Assembly (NCBI GenBank): GCA_031262405.1
Contig: JAISHS010000013.1
Coordinates: 1 to 36,812, forward strand
DNA: 36,812 nt
Direction of reading: 5' to 3'
From: Oscillospiraceae bacterium
GTDB lineage: Bacteria > Bacillota > Clostridia > Oscillospirales > Oscillospiraceae
Of this stretch, positions 15,316-24,053 are shown in pieces; the first letter of the stretch is position 1; each line of letters opens with the position of its first letter. The position numbers and the translations under genes are program-made. The notes under the pieces are model-generated. The model was given only the letters and a program-made list of their open reading frames with translations, had not been told where the DNA came from and searched no databases.

Positions 15316-16644
15316 ATGGCTCAAAATAAGAAGAAAAAACACCAAAGGCCGCAACAGCGCAAGGCAGAGCCTAAGCCCGTGCGCCTTTCTCAGGTTATGA
15401 TTGTCAAGAATGAGGAAAAAAATATAGAGCGTGCTCTGAAGTGGGCGAAGGGCATTGCCTTTGAGCAGATTGTTGTGGATACAGGTTCAACCGATAGAAC
15501 AGTCGAAATAGCGGAAAAGATGGGCGCGAAGGTGTTTCACTTTACGTGGATAAACGACTTTGGCGCCGCTAAAAACTATGCTATTGAGCAGGCAAGCGGA
15601 AATTGGATTGCCTTTCTCGACGCGGACGAGTTTTTCGTTGATAAAGAAGTACCGGTAGTTATGGAGTATTTAGATAAAATAAATAGGGAACATCCGGCAA
15701 TTTTAGGAATAGTCTGCCCTTGGGTCTGCGTGGACGAGAGTAAAGACATGGAAATTCAGCTTATCGGCGAGCAGATGCGCCTTTTCCGCAATAAACCAAA
15801 CGTGCGCTATGTGGGGAAGATTCATGAGGCGATACCGCTGCATATAACCCAGCACGTAAAGACTACGGAGTTTTCTATACTCCACACGGGCTACACGCCG
15901 GAAGAGTATAAGGATAAGGCAAAGGGCGAGCGCAATGTGGAGCTTCTCAGAAAGGCTGTAGAGGATTACCCGGATAACGCCAACTACAAGGCATATTTAG
16001 CGGAGGCTCTGCGAACCTCGGAGGGCGGAAAGAAAGAGGCTCGGGAGATTTATAGGGCGCTACGCTCTTCAGGTACACAGTTTCTGAAGACTCTTATGTT
16101 GAATATGTATGTCTATTCCATGATGGATTTATTTAATGAGGATTTAACGGCAAACCGAGACGAAATAGAGTCACTGGCGTTAGAGGCTATGGGAAAATTC
16201 CCGGAGGCTCCGGACCCGTATTATTATTACGCTGTCGTTCTTTTCAAAAAGAAGGATTTTGAGAATGCTTGGCTGTTTCTAAATAAGTGTGCGGATGCGC
16301 TTAAAAAACTTAAGGTCGGCGTTACGAATTACGTCAGCGTGCCGATTCTGTATAACAGTATGCTCCGCTGCGCTTACCATATGGGCAGGGAGGACGAGAT
16401 GCCCGCCTGTGCGCGCAATGCGCTGAAGGACGACCCCTATCGGACGTATTACGCGGCGCAGACCATGCTGTATCTTTATGATGACTGCAAGTATCCTGAA
16501 GAAAAGATCGCAAGCTTCATGCTGAATTTGGGTATATATAAAATGGATAACGTCAACGATCTGATTTTCCTCACCAAGGCCGCGAAGGAGAGCGGGATAA
16601 AGTCGCTGGCGCAGTGCTTTTTAGCGTTGCTCACGGCGGAATAA
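15316..16644 (+). CDS. GT2 glycosyltransferase with C-terminal TPR-like helices
   Basis: A family 2 glycosyltransferase, 442 residues. After a basic N-terminus (NKKKKHQRPQQRK), residues about 24-115 form the GT-A core: MIVKNEEKNIERAL, VVDTGSTDRTVEIA, NDFGAAKNYAIEQA and the metal-binding LDADEFF. From about residue 200 the protein is helical with tetratricopeptide-like pairs (VELLRKAVEDYPDNANYKAY, PDPYYYYAVVLFKKKDFENA). This layout is common for protein glycosyltransferases beside flagellin. The start is ATG 15316 after AAGGTGA. Sugar and acceptor cannot be read; flagellin is the likely target from position. Confidence 0.85.
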   Translation: MAQNKKKKHQRPQQRKAEPKPVRLSQVMIVKNEEKNIERALKWAKGIAFEQIVVDTGSTDRTVEIAEKMGAKVFHFTWINDFGAAKNYAIEQASGNWIAFLDADEFFVDKEVPVVMEYLDKINREHPAILGIVCPWVCVDESKDMEIQLIGEQMRLFRNKPNVRYVGKIHEAIPLHITQHVKTTEFSILHTGYTPEEYKDKAKGERNVELLRKAVEDYPDNANYKAYLAEALRTSEGGKKEAREIYRALRSSGTQFLKTLMLNMYVYSMMDLFNEDLTANRDEIESLALEAMGKFPEAPDPYYYYAVVLFKKKDFENAWLFLNKCADALKKLKVGVTNYVSVPILYNSMLRCAYHMGREDEMPACARNALKDDPYRTYYAAQTMLYLYDDCKYPEEKIASFMLNLGIYKMDNVNDLIFLTKAAKESGIKSLAQCFLALLTAE

Positions 16645-16651
16645 GGGGGAG

Positions 16652-16835
16652 ATATTATATTCCAATGTCAACAACTTAAGTAAAGCCGTCATTCCGGGCT
16701 TGACCCGGAATCCCCTCGTATCATAGGCAAATCTCCGTTCTAGGGTCGGGATTGCGGGTCAAGCCCGCAATGACGGGGTTTTTAGTTTTTCCGTAAACTC
16801 GTAACTCTCTTTAAGTTATTGACATTGGATATTAT
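16652..16835 (+). mobile_element. MITE-like element with terminal inverted repeats
   Basis: Terminal inverted repeats: CCAATGTCAACAACTTAA (16662-16679) against the complement at 16811-16828, with one mismatch. ATATTAT occurs in direct orientation outside both ends (16652-16658 and 16829-16835), like a target duplication. Inside are two palindromes, ATTCCGGG (16691-16698) with 16704-16711 and ATTGCGGG (16751-16758) with 16764-16771, which are inverted copies of each other. No coding capacity. The right end includes the stop codon of the DUF2442 gene. Confidence 0.75.
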
Positions 16836-17113
16836 TCCGGCGCGCTATGGTCATAAAGATATTCGGGCGCGAGGTCAATGTCACCGCCATTCCACACCGG
16901 GACGCCGTAGTCGATGTAGACGCTTTTGAAAACGTCCCGATCAGAGAGCGGCACAAAGGCAGCCTTATCCAGAAGCGGCTTGAAGTCGAATATCTTCGCC
17001 TCGCCCGTGTTAAAGTGCAGCCATAGAAGGTAGTCGTCCATCGGGCGCACCCCGCTGACTTTTAGAGCGGCGGTCGCCTCATCTGCGTATGCAATTCCGT
17101 TTTTGATATACAT
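16832..17113 (-). CDS. DUF2442 family protein
   Basis: A 93-residue protein of the DUF2442 type (LKVSGVRPMDDYLLWLHFNT, GEAKIFDFKPLL, YGVPVWNGGDIDLAPEYLYD). Family members are small and often sit beside toxin-antitoxin or mobile genes; function is not established. ATG 17113 is preferred because GAGGTGA sits just upstream. It is the only minus-strand gene inside the sugar island, and its stop codon lies in the edge of the MITE-like element. Confidence 0.8.
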   Translation of the reverse strand: MYIKNGIAYADEATAALKVSGVRPMDDYLLWLHFNTGEAKIFDFKPLLDKAAFVPLSDRDVFKSVYIDYGVPVWNGGDIDLAPEYLYDHSAPE

Positions 17114-17147
17114 TTGCGTCACCTCAAAGGCTCAATTATCATCTGTT

Positions 17148-17176
17148 ATTATAGCAAAATTGTTCAAGCAAAACAA
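17148..17176 (-). promoter_or_regulatory. Extended -10 promoter for the DUF2442 gene
   Basis: Read on the minus strand: TTGTTT (17176-17171), 17-base spacer, and TATAAT (17153-17148) preceded by TGC, an extended -10. It would start transcription about 27 bases before the ATG. Confidence 0.6.
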
Positions 17177-17205
17177 GCGGAATTTTAGCTAAGGGGAGAG
17201 TAGCC

Positions 17206-17985
17206 ATGAAGGTTGTAATTCTCGCCGGGGGGTACGGCACGCGTATCAGCGAGGAGTCGCATTTGCGCCCGAAGCCCATGATCGAGATAGGCGGCAGACC
17301 CATACTGTGGCACATTATGAAGTATTATTCCCACTTCGGGTTTAACGACTTTATCATTTGCTGCGGCTATAAGGGCTATATGATCAAGGAATATTTCGCG
17401 GACTACTATCTGCATTGCTCCGACGTGACTTTTGATTTTTCGAGCGGCGGCGCGATGACCGTGCACAGCAACGTCGCCGAGCCGTGGCGCGTGACGCTTG
17501 CCGACACCGGCGCGGAGGTGCAGACCGGCGGGCGCATCAAGCGGATTGCCAAGTACGTCGGCGACGAGCGGTTCATGCTGACCTATGGCGACGGGGTCGG
17601 GAGCGTCGACCTGAACGCGCTGCTCCGGCAGCACGAGGGCTCGAGCTGCGCGCTGACGCTGACGGCGGTGCAGCCGCGCGGGCGTTATGGGGTGCTCGAG
17701 ATTGACGAGGACAAGAACCGCGTCGTGGCGTTTCGCGAGAAGGCGCGCGAGGACGCGAACTGGATCAACGCGGGGTTTATGGTCGCGGAGCCGGAGCTGT
17801 TCGAATATATTGACGGCGACGGGGTCGCGCTGGAGTTTGCGCCGTTTGAGCGTCTGAGCGCGGAGAACAAGCTCGGGGTGTATCGCCACGAGGACTTCTG
17901 GCAGTGCATGGACACCCAGCGCGACATGAACGCGCTCAACGCGCTTTGGGGCAGCGGACAGGCTAAGTGGAAGGTGTGGGAATGA
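17206..17985 (+). CDS. rfbF: Glucose-1-phosphate cytidylyltransferase RfbF
   Basis: It makes CDP-glucose from CTP and glucose-1-phosphate, the first step to CDP-dideoxyhexoses and similar sugars. The nucleotidyltransferase signature is at the N-terminus (VVILAGGYGTRISEESHLRP, KPMIEIGGRPILWHIMKYYS) and the metal site is TYGDGVGSVD. The 259-residue length is typical. The start is ATG 17206 after AAGGGGAGAG. The usual partner rfbG (CDP-glucose dehydratase) is not in the window, so the route from CDP-glucose is unknown. It is clearly GC-richer than the next gene, whose start overlaps its stop. Confidence 0.93.
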   Translation: MKVVILAGGYGTRISEESHLRPKPMIEIGGRPILWHIMKYYSHFGFNDFIICCGYKGYMIKEYFADYYLHCSDVTFDFSSGGAMTVHSNVAEPWRVTLADTGAEVQTGGRIKRIAKYVGDERFMLTYGDGVGSVDLNALLRQHEGSSCALTLTAVQPRGRYGVLEIDEDKNRVVAFREKAREDANWINAGFMVAEPELFEYIDGDGVALEFAPFERLSAENKLGVYRHEDFWQCMDTQRDMNALNALWGSGQAKWKVWE

Positions 17986-19037
17986 GGGATATGGAATATC
18001 GATCCTGTCTATATATTGAAAGCTTTCAAATGAATATTAATGGTAGGATTGACTGTGACGGTAATCATTTAATGTTGTGTTGTGAACCGATTGACCCTAC
18101 GCCGGGTAGCGCGATATTTGACAGTCCCGCCGAGACAATGAATACATTTTTTCAAATGCGCAAAGACGTCATTGAGGAGAGCAAGAAATTCGATCTTTCA
18201 AATCTGCCGGATACAGAGCGCAGGTTAACAGCCGGTTGCGCAAAATGTGCAAATTATCAGATGAAGGAATGGAGCGGCGGGGACGGACTCATTCACTTTG
18301 TCAATTTCTCAATGTATCCGGCGCCTTGCCAGTGTAAATGCATCTATTGTATTGTTCGCAACACTGACAAAAGAGTGCCCAATAAAGGCTCAGAGGGCGT
18401 CTATTTCGAAAATTTGTTCGACACTTTGGAGTATGCCGTAGACAATGGAATGATTGCCGATAATGCCATTTGGCAGGTGTCAAGCGGTGAGATAACGATC
18501 CACCCGTATCGAGAGCGCATATTTGATTTGGTGCGGGATAAAGCTGCTAGGTTTTACACTAATTGCTTCAAATTTGATGAAGCGATAGCGGAGAATTTGA
18601 AATCCAACCCGCATTCTGCAATCAATCTGTCAATAGATGCGGGGACTCCGGCTACTTGGCGCGCGATAAAGGGCGTAGATAATTTTGAACAGGTCACCGA
18701 AAATCTGGTCAAATATTATGCTTCTTCTTCAAGACCCGGACAGATAACGCTCAAATATATAATCATGCCTGATATAAACGATACTTATGAGGACTTTTTG
18801 TCAGTTATTGAGATAATGAAAATTCTGGGCAGGGTGAATCTTGAGATTTCGAGAGATGTTCGCCAAAAATACAGTTCTGCTGACGAGTATGCACAGAACC
18901 TAATAGGCGCGGCTGGATATTTAATAGCGATGCTGCACAAGAACGGCAGAACATTTACAATGTATACCTTTTCGCCGGAAGAACGCGAGCAGGTCGTGGC
19001 ATTTGCGAATGAGCTTTTGGAGAATGATATAGTGTAA
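17982..19037 (+). CDS. Radical SAM protein in the sugar island
   Basis: A 351-residue radical SAM enzyme of unknown substrate. The cluster-binding motif C116-x3-C120-x2-C123 (within APCQCKCIYC) is complete. Before it lie further cysteines (MLCCEPI at 33-34; GCAKCANYQ at 86 and 89) that could hold an auxiliary cluster, placed N-terminal rather than in the usual C-terminal SPASM position. The following sequence (WQVSSGEITIHP, NLSIDAGTPATWRAIKG, KYIIMPDINDTYEDF) matches the radical SAM barrel. ATG 17982 overlaps the rfbF stop by 4 bases. AT-richer than rfbF, so probably of separate origin. Confidence 0.85.
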   Translation: MRDMEYRSCLYIESFQMNINGRIDCDGNHLMLCCEPIDPTPGSAIFDSPAETMNTFFQMRKDVIEESKKFDLSNLPDTERRLTAGCAKCANYQMKEWSGGDGLIHFVNFSMYPAPCQCKCIYCIVRNTDKRVPNKGSEGVYFENLFDTLEYAVDNGMIADNAIWQVSSGEITIHPYRERIFDLVRDKAARFYTNCFKFDEAIAENLKSNPHSAINLSIDAGTPATWRAIKGVDNFEQVTENLVKYYASSSRPGQITLKYIIMPDINDTYEDFLSVIEIMKILGRVNLEISRDVRQKYSSADEYAQNLIGAAGYLIAMLHKNGRTFTMYTFSPEEREQVVAFANELLENDIV

Positions 19038-19069
19038 AGTTAAGTGCAAGGATATAAAAATTCTAGGGG

Positions 19070-20176
19070 GTGAAAGTTATTAATTCGGAATTTTACAAAG
19101 AGTATGATTTAGCAGTATGCTCTCAATCAAGATATGTTCAGAGATTTGCAGATCTGAAACCAAAACTAATCGACAAACGATTAGTTTTGTATGGCGTGGG
19201 GAAAGCTGCACCGACAATCATTGATTTCTGTGAGCAGGCAGATATTGTAATAGATTTTTTGTGCGATAGGAGCCCCCAGCCCGCTTCTTATGGTATACCA
19301 TACATTTCGATAAGCGAACTAATTGCCAACAGGGATAATCTGGTTGTTATTATTGGCAGTTATCGGTACAGCGATGAAATCCAAGAAATATTATCGATTA
19401 ACGGATTTGCAAAAGAGCAGATTATTCCATTTCCATTGGAAGCATATGATATAATGAGTTCTAAGCAGTTTTCTCGGCATCTCGATGGTTATACAAGAGC
19501 ATATGATTACTTCAAAGATGAAAAATCCAAACAAGTGGTTATTGATAGAATGCGGCTGTACTTGACCGGAAGATTGCTGGAAAAGAATACTTCGTCAAGT
19601 TCCTATTTTGAAAGCGGTTGTGTCCAGTTTGGTAATAATAGTGTCATTGTCGATGGCGGTGCGTATGACGGCAAGACGGCAATCGAGTTTCTTAAATGTG
19701 CATCGCGAATCGGAAACGTAAAGGTATACGCTTTTGAAGCTGATCCTGAAAATTATAGTAAGACGATTGATACGGTAAATAATTATCCTCAAATTACGGT
19801 GCCAAATTTTGCATTGTGGGATTCTAATGTTTATCTTGCTTGGCGGACCGATACGACTGCATCTAGAATTGTAGGTGATCAAGCAACGGACTACCAAAAA
19901 ACGGTGAGAGCTTGCTCATTGGATTCGTTCTTCTTGGGTAAAGACGATATCCCAACGCATATAAAGCTGGACATCGAGGGTGCGGAGCATAATGCCATTT
20001 TAGGCGCGGCGGAGCTTATATCTAATTATAAACCTCAATTAATGATATGCGCTTATCATAAGCCTGAAGATGTGTACGATTTATATGAGCTGATACTAAG
20101 CATTAGAGATGACTACAATTTTGTCTTACGCCACCACTATGACGGGATGTACGATACGGTTCTGTATGGTTTCTAA
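19070..20176 (+). CDS. FkbM family methyltransferase
   Basis: A SAM-dependent methyltransferase, 368 residues. Residues about 35-130 form a Rossmann-like domain (LVLYGVGKAAPTIIDFCEQA, VIIGSYRYSDEI), often found ahead of FkbM. The methyltransferase follows: SAM loop IVDGGAYDGKTAIEF, acidic strand VYAFEADPENY, and the late LDIEGAEHNAILGA. O-methylation of a sugar is likely from context. Start: GTG 19070 lies inside the purine-rich AGGGGGTGA, which is itself the best Shine-Dalgarno; it would suit an ATT codon at 19079. The N-terminus is therefore uncertain by 3 residues. AT-rich gene. Confidence 0.88.
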   Translation: MKVINSEFYKEYDLAVCSQSRYVQRFADLKPKLIDKRLVLYGVGKAAPTIIDFCEQADIVIDFLCDRSPQPASYGIPYISISELIANRDNLVVIIGSYRYSDEIQEILSINGFAKEQIIPFPLEAYDIMSSKQFSRHLDGYTRAYDYFKDEKSKQVVIDRMRLYLTGRLLEKNTSSSSYFESGCVQFGNNSVIVDGGAYDGKTAIEFLKCASRIGNVKVYAFEADPENYSKTIDTVNNYPQITVPNFALWDSNVYLAWRTDTTASRIVGDQATDYQKTVRACSLDSFFLGKDDIPTHIKLDIEGAEHNAILGAAELISNYKPQLMICAYHKPEDVYDLYELILSIRDDYNFVLRHHYDGMYDTVLYGF

Positions 20177-20204
20177 CGCGCTTTTTCAAAGGGGAAAGCA
20201 AAGT

Positions 20205-21122
20205 ATGGATAAAAAAGCTGTGTCTGTAATTATGCTCACCTATAACCGCGAAGCTCTTGTGGGACGAGCTGTTGAGAGCATACTAAACCAGGCGTTTGGC
20301 GATTTTGAGTTCATCATCGTGGACAACGGCTCGACCGATCGCAGCGGCGCGATTGCGGACGAGTATGCGGCGCGGGACGCGCGGGTTCGCGTGATTCACC
20401 GTAAGCGCGGGAACATCGGTTCCGGGCGTAACGCGGGGCTCGACGCCGCGCGCGGCGAGTGGGTCGCGTTCATCGACGACGACGATTGGTGTGAGCCGGA
20501 TTTTTTGGAGTTTTTGTACGCGCTTGCGGTGGAAAACGGCGCGGACGTGGCGATTTGTGGGGCGGAGGGCAAGGAGTGCGACGAGAAGCTGGTTATGAGT
20601 GCCGAGGAGGCGGTGACCGAGCTGCTCTGGCGGCGGAAGTATAATGTGCAATTTCCGACGAAGCTGATTTCCGCGCCGCTGATGTCGCGGTTTCGTTTTT
20701 CCGAGTCGGCGAAATTTGATGATATTGAGCTTATGCCGAGGCTTCTTGCGGAGGCGAAGCGCGTTGCCTATCACGGATTGCCGAAATATACTTTTGAGCG
20801 GCACGGGACCAACAACTCCGCGTGGACGACGAATCACGCGCTGCTGACTCCGGCGACGCTTGCGGAGTATTTGCGGGTTTATCGGGAGCGGACGGAGTTT
20901 TTGTGCGAGAAATTTTCAAAAAGTGCCGAAAAATGGCATTATTTTGAATGGTCGTTTATGATAAGTATGGTAGAAAAAGTCACGCGCCTGCGCCTTGTGG
21001 ATTGTGACGATTTGTGTTATATTATGAAGCGTGAGCTGGCAAAGCACCGGGACGAGTTTTTGGGGTGCCTCTGGGCGCTGGAGTTTGAGAAGGAATGGGT
21101 GAGGGAGTATGTTGTGCGATAG
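20205..21122 (+). CDS. GT2 glycosyltransferase
   Basis: A 305-residue family 2 glycosyltransferase. GT-A motifs: VSVIMLTYNREALVGRAVES, FIIVDNGSTDRSG, GSGRNAGLDAARGEWVAFID and the metal-binding DDDDW. The C-terminal part is helical with no membrane segment. ATG 20205 follows AAAGGGGAAAGC. GC is much higher than in the FkbM gene before it, suggesting a mosaic island. Its last 14 bases overlap the next gene. Confidence 0.88.
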   Translation: MDKKAVSVIMLTYNREALVGRAVESILNQAFGDFEFIIVDNGSTDRSGAIADEYAARDARVRVIHRKRGNIGSGRNAGLDAARGEWVAFIDDDDWCEPDFLEFLYALAVENGADVAICGAEGKECDEKLVMSAEEAVTELLWRRKYNVQFPTKLISAPLMSRFRFSESAKFDDIELMPRLLAEAKRVAYHGLPKYTFERHGTNNSAWTTNHALLTPATLAEYLRVYRERTEFLCEKFSKSAEKWHYFEWSFMISMVEKVTRLRLVDCDDLCYIMKRELAKHRDEFLGCLWALEFEKEWVREYVVR

Positions 21123-22968
21123 AGCGTCCTGCACTGGGTGCGCCGCTTGTACTAACGTTTGCCCTGAGGTCTGCATTGAGATGCAACCTGATGGACAGGG
21201 TTTTCCCTATCCCAATATTTCAAGCGAACACTGTACTGATTGCGGTCTGTGCAGTGAAGTCTGTCCTATTATAAACCGAATGCCAGACAGTGATAGAGAA
21301 GCGCCGGAAGTCTACGCCGCGTGGTCGCATGACGATGATTTATGCTCGCAGAGTTCGTCCGGCGGGGTCTTTACGGAGCTCGCGCGAGTTATCATCCGAG
21401 ACGGCGGATACGTCGCGGGAGCGGCGTTTGACGACAACTTCGATGTCGTACACATATTGGTCGATGACGAGGTTGGTCTTAGCAAGCTAAGACAATCGAA
21501 GTATGTCCAGAGCGACATGGGCAGCATTTACAAGCAAATTGGAGACAAGCTCTCTGGCGGCAAGACAGTTCTGTTCAGTGGAACGTCGTGCCAATGCGCA
21601 GGAATTAAACATCTTTATAAAGAATATTCCGACAATCTGATTCTTTGCGACCTAATCTGCCACGGCGTGAATGCTCCGAAAGAATGGCGTACATATCTAA
21701 GCGACAAAGAAAAAGAATATGGCGCAAGAGCGGTTTCGATTAATATGCGGGATAAGCACAATGGATGGAACAACTTCGGCGTCGCAATAGCTTTTGAAAA
21801 CGGGCGAGAGTATTTTTCATACCACAAGAATGACTCGTACTTTGCGGCGTACTTGAAAAATCAACACTTGAGAAAGTGCTGTTTTAACTGCCGATACAAG
21901 GCTGCGAGCCGTGAAACGGATATAACTCTGGGCGATTTCTGGGGGATTAAAGACGTTCCCCCGGAAACGCAGCGGTGCGGCATTTCCGCGGTTCTGCTGC
22001 ACAGCGCAAAGGGCGGGGAGCTTTTCAATCGAGCGGCGGACAGAATCACTAAAGAGCATAGAGTCGTTGAGGACGTTAAGACTAAAAATCCGATGCTGAC
22101 AGAGTCGGCGAAAACACAAGGAGGTAGCACCATGCGAATTACTGCTGACAGTAGGCTGGATATTGGGAGAGCCACACTGTTTTTGACACATAGATGCAAT
22201 TTGAAATGCAAACTATGTATTGCTCGAAACCCATATTACAAAGAGCCATGGTATCCAGAATACCATTATCTAATTGAGACAATTGATAGATTTTTCAGTG
22301 TGATAGATAATGTTGAAATCCTGCAACTTGAAGGCGGAGAAACTTTGCTTAGGGTTGATTTGCCTCAAATTTTAGAATATCTAACTAAATACAAGGACAG
22401 AGTAAAGCGAGAGATTCGTATAATCACAAATGGAACAATTGTGCCAAGCGATAGCCTTCTGTCGGCGTCAAAGCTTTGGGACGAGAAGATTTACTATATT
22501 GTCGATAACTATGGAGATAAATTATCAGTAAATGCGAAGGCAGCCTCAAGAAAATTAGACGATTGGGGTATTAGGCATGAACTTAGAGGGTATAGCGGTG
22601 ATGACGTGCACTTTAACGGCTGGGTGGATTTAGGCGACTTCTCGAAAAAAAGGGATGTTGAAGGAGCTAAGGTACTCTTCAAGAAATGCTCGAATCCTTC
22701 TAAATTAGGGCTAATTCTAAATATCACTAACGGCGAGGTTTTCACATGCGGTCGATCACGGCTGACATTTGAGCAGGACATAATCCCCAAGAACAATTAC
22801 GAGATTGTTAACTTATTCGACGATAATGAACTTATAGATGCAAAGAGGGCTAAAATCAAAGGGTTCTACTTACTCGACTATTTCACGGCATGTCAGTATT
22901 GTAACGGTAATTGCGCAGATAGTCCGCATTTTACTCCCGCTGAACAGTTAGGGGAGATAAATGAATGA
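21109..22968 (+). CDS. Fused ferredoxin/F420-hydrogenase-beta-like protein and radical SAM enzyme
   Basis: A 619-residue two-part protein. Residues 1-55 hold two 4Fe-4S motifs (Cys 8, 11, 14, 18 and 42, 45, 48, 52). Residues 60-335 match the FrhB/FdhB (coenzyme F420 hydrogenase beta) family found in polysaccharide clusters (SSSGGVFTELARVI, CQCAGIKHLY, LCDLICHGV, ITLGDFWGI). From Met342 a radical SAM domain begins, with Cys 363, 367 and 370 (THRCNLKCKLC), EGGETLLR, and C-terminal cysteines (FTCGRSRL, ACQYCNGNC) like a SPASM cluster. The second part has its own in-frame ribosome site and lower GC. The start overlaps the preceding gene; the stop overlaps the next by ATGA. Confidence 0.85.
   Translation: MLCDRASCTGCAACTNVCPEVCIEMQPDGQGFPYPNISSEHCTDCGLCSEVCPIINRMPDSDREAPEVYAAWSHDDDLCSQSSSGGVFTELARVIIRDGGYVAGAAFDDNFDVVHILVDDEVGLSKLRQSKYVQSDMGSIYKQIGDKLSGGKTVLFSGTSCQCAGIKHLYKEYSDNLILCDLICHGVNAPKEWRTYLSDKEKEYGARAVSINMRDKHNGWNNFGVAIAFENGREYFSYHKNDSYFAAYLKNQHLRKCCFNCRYKAASRETDITLGDFWGIKDVPPETQRCGISAVLLHSAKGGELFNRAADRITKEHRVVEDVKTKNPMLTESAKTQGGSTMRITADSRLDIGRATLFLTHRCNLKCKLCIARNPYYKEPWYPEYHYLIETIDRFFSVIDNVEILQLEGGETLLRVDLPQILEYLTKYKDRVKREIRIITNGTIVPSDSLLSASKLWDEKIYYIVDNYGDKLSVNAKAASRKLDDWGIRHELRGYSGDDVHFNGWVDLGDFSKKRDVEGAKVLFKKCSNPSKLGLILNITNGEVFTCGRSRLTFEQDIIPKNNYEIVNLFDDNELIDAKRAKIKGFYLLDYFTACQYCNGNCADSPHFTPAEQLGEINE
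22118..22134 (+). promoter_or_regulatory. Internal in-frame ribosome binding site and ATG
   Basis: AAGGAGGT (22118-22125), 6-base spacer, ATG (22132-22134), in frame with the surrounding ORF. Initiation here would give a 278-residue stand-alone radical SAM protein (22132-22968). Confidence 0.7.
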
Positions 22969-24053
22969 AGAAGATGCGTGGTAGTGTTGCTGTTTTTACA
23001 AGAGCATATAATGCAGAAATCGCGTTAAAGCGCGCTATAGAAAGCATTTTGTCGCAAACACATAGTAGTTTAAAATATTACCTTTTGGATAACGGCTCAA
23101 ACGATGAAACCCCGATGATAGCAAAACATTATGAGGCCAAAGACAATCGGGTGTTACACCTGAAAAACGAGACGAATACTCTTCATAATACTTATACAGG
23201 CATAGGTTGGACGCGGTTTAATGTTTTAGAAGATATACTTAAAGAATCTGGTACGAATAGTTGTAGTTATTGCGACTATTATGCATCTCTCGACGCGGAC
23301 GACGAATATCTCCCAGATTTCCTCGAAAAAGCTCTTGCCTTCATGGAAGATAACGACCTTGAAGCGGTGCGCGTGGGAAGCTACTTTGTTGAGTCAAAGA
23401 CGAATGAAATCATAAGAACCAAGGAAGTGCCCGAAGATATAATTTTGGAAGGGCGTGATTTTGCGGATAGATTTCCCGAATACAGGAGTCATGTTCTGAC
23501 TACATGGGGCGGGATTTACTCTGTTGAGCTACTCAAACGTTGTGAACTCAGCAAGATTAAGGGCTTTGACCATATGAACGACACCGCGTTTTGCCATGAG
23601 GTTTTCCGCAAGGCGAAGCGCGCGGGGATTATGGCGACGCCGCTGCATAAATACTATATTTCCTTAACGAGTAAATCGAATCAATATACGCCGTATTGGT
23701 ATAAATCCTGCAAAAAAATTATGCAGCTTACGCGCGATTACCTCCTTGACTACGGGGAAATCAGTCAAGCCAATGAGGATTACCTGCGGGTTATATGGCT
23801 GACACAGCTCAAATATGTCATACCGCGTATTCAGAATTCCTCCGTCGATTTTGCGACAAAAGTGAAGGATATCAGCGTATTTCTGTCCGACGAAATGACC
23901 GTAGAGGTGCTTCGCCGTTGGAGCGAGGTGGGAATTTATTCGGACAGGCATGAATTTGTTGAGTCAATTTTGGATTGGATTGAGACACAACCCGAAAGAA
24001 GCAGCTGCGAGGGGCTTATTCGAGATATTTACAAAGTCTTGGAGGGCTATTAA
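22965..24053 (+). CDS. GT2 glycosyltransferase (paralogue 1 of a tandem pair)
   Basis: A 362-residue family 2 glycosyltransferase: VAVFTRAYNAEIALKRAIES, YYLLDNGSNDET, and the metal site ASLDADDEYLPDFLEKAL. It shares this core and the later LHKYYIS motif with the next gene, so the two look like a diverged tandem duplication. The C-terminal third is helical. AGGGGAG (22950-22956) serves ATG 22965, which overlaps the previous stop. The first part of the gene is AT-rich. Donor and acceptor unknown. Confidence 0.85.
   Translation: MKKMRGSVAVFTRAYNAEIALKRAIESILSQTHSSLKYYLLDNGSNDETPMIAKHYEAKDNRVLHLKNETNTLHNTYTGIGWTRFNVLEDILKESGTNSCSYCDYYASLDADDEYLPDFLEKALAFMEDNDLEAVRVGSYFVESKTNEIIRTKEVPEDIILEGRDFADRFPEYRSHVLTTWGGIYSVELLKRCELSKIKGFDHMNDTAFCHEVFRKAKRAGIMATPLHKYYISLTSKSNQYTPYWYKSCKKIMQLTRDYLLDYGEISQANEDYLRVIWLTQLKYVIPRIQNSSVDFATKVKDISVFLSDEMTVEVLRRWSEVGIYSDRHEFVESILDWIETQPERSSCEGLIRDIYKVLEGY

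Noticed and set aside
17185-17889. Minus-strand ORF opposite rfbF
   Set aside because: High-GC shadow of a clear rfbF gene; no domain recognised.
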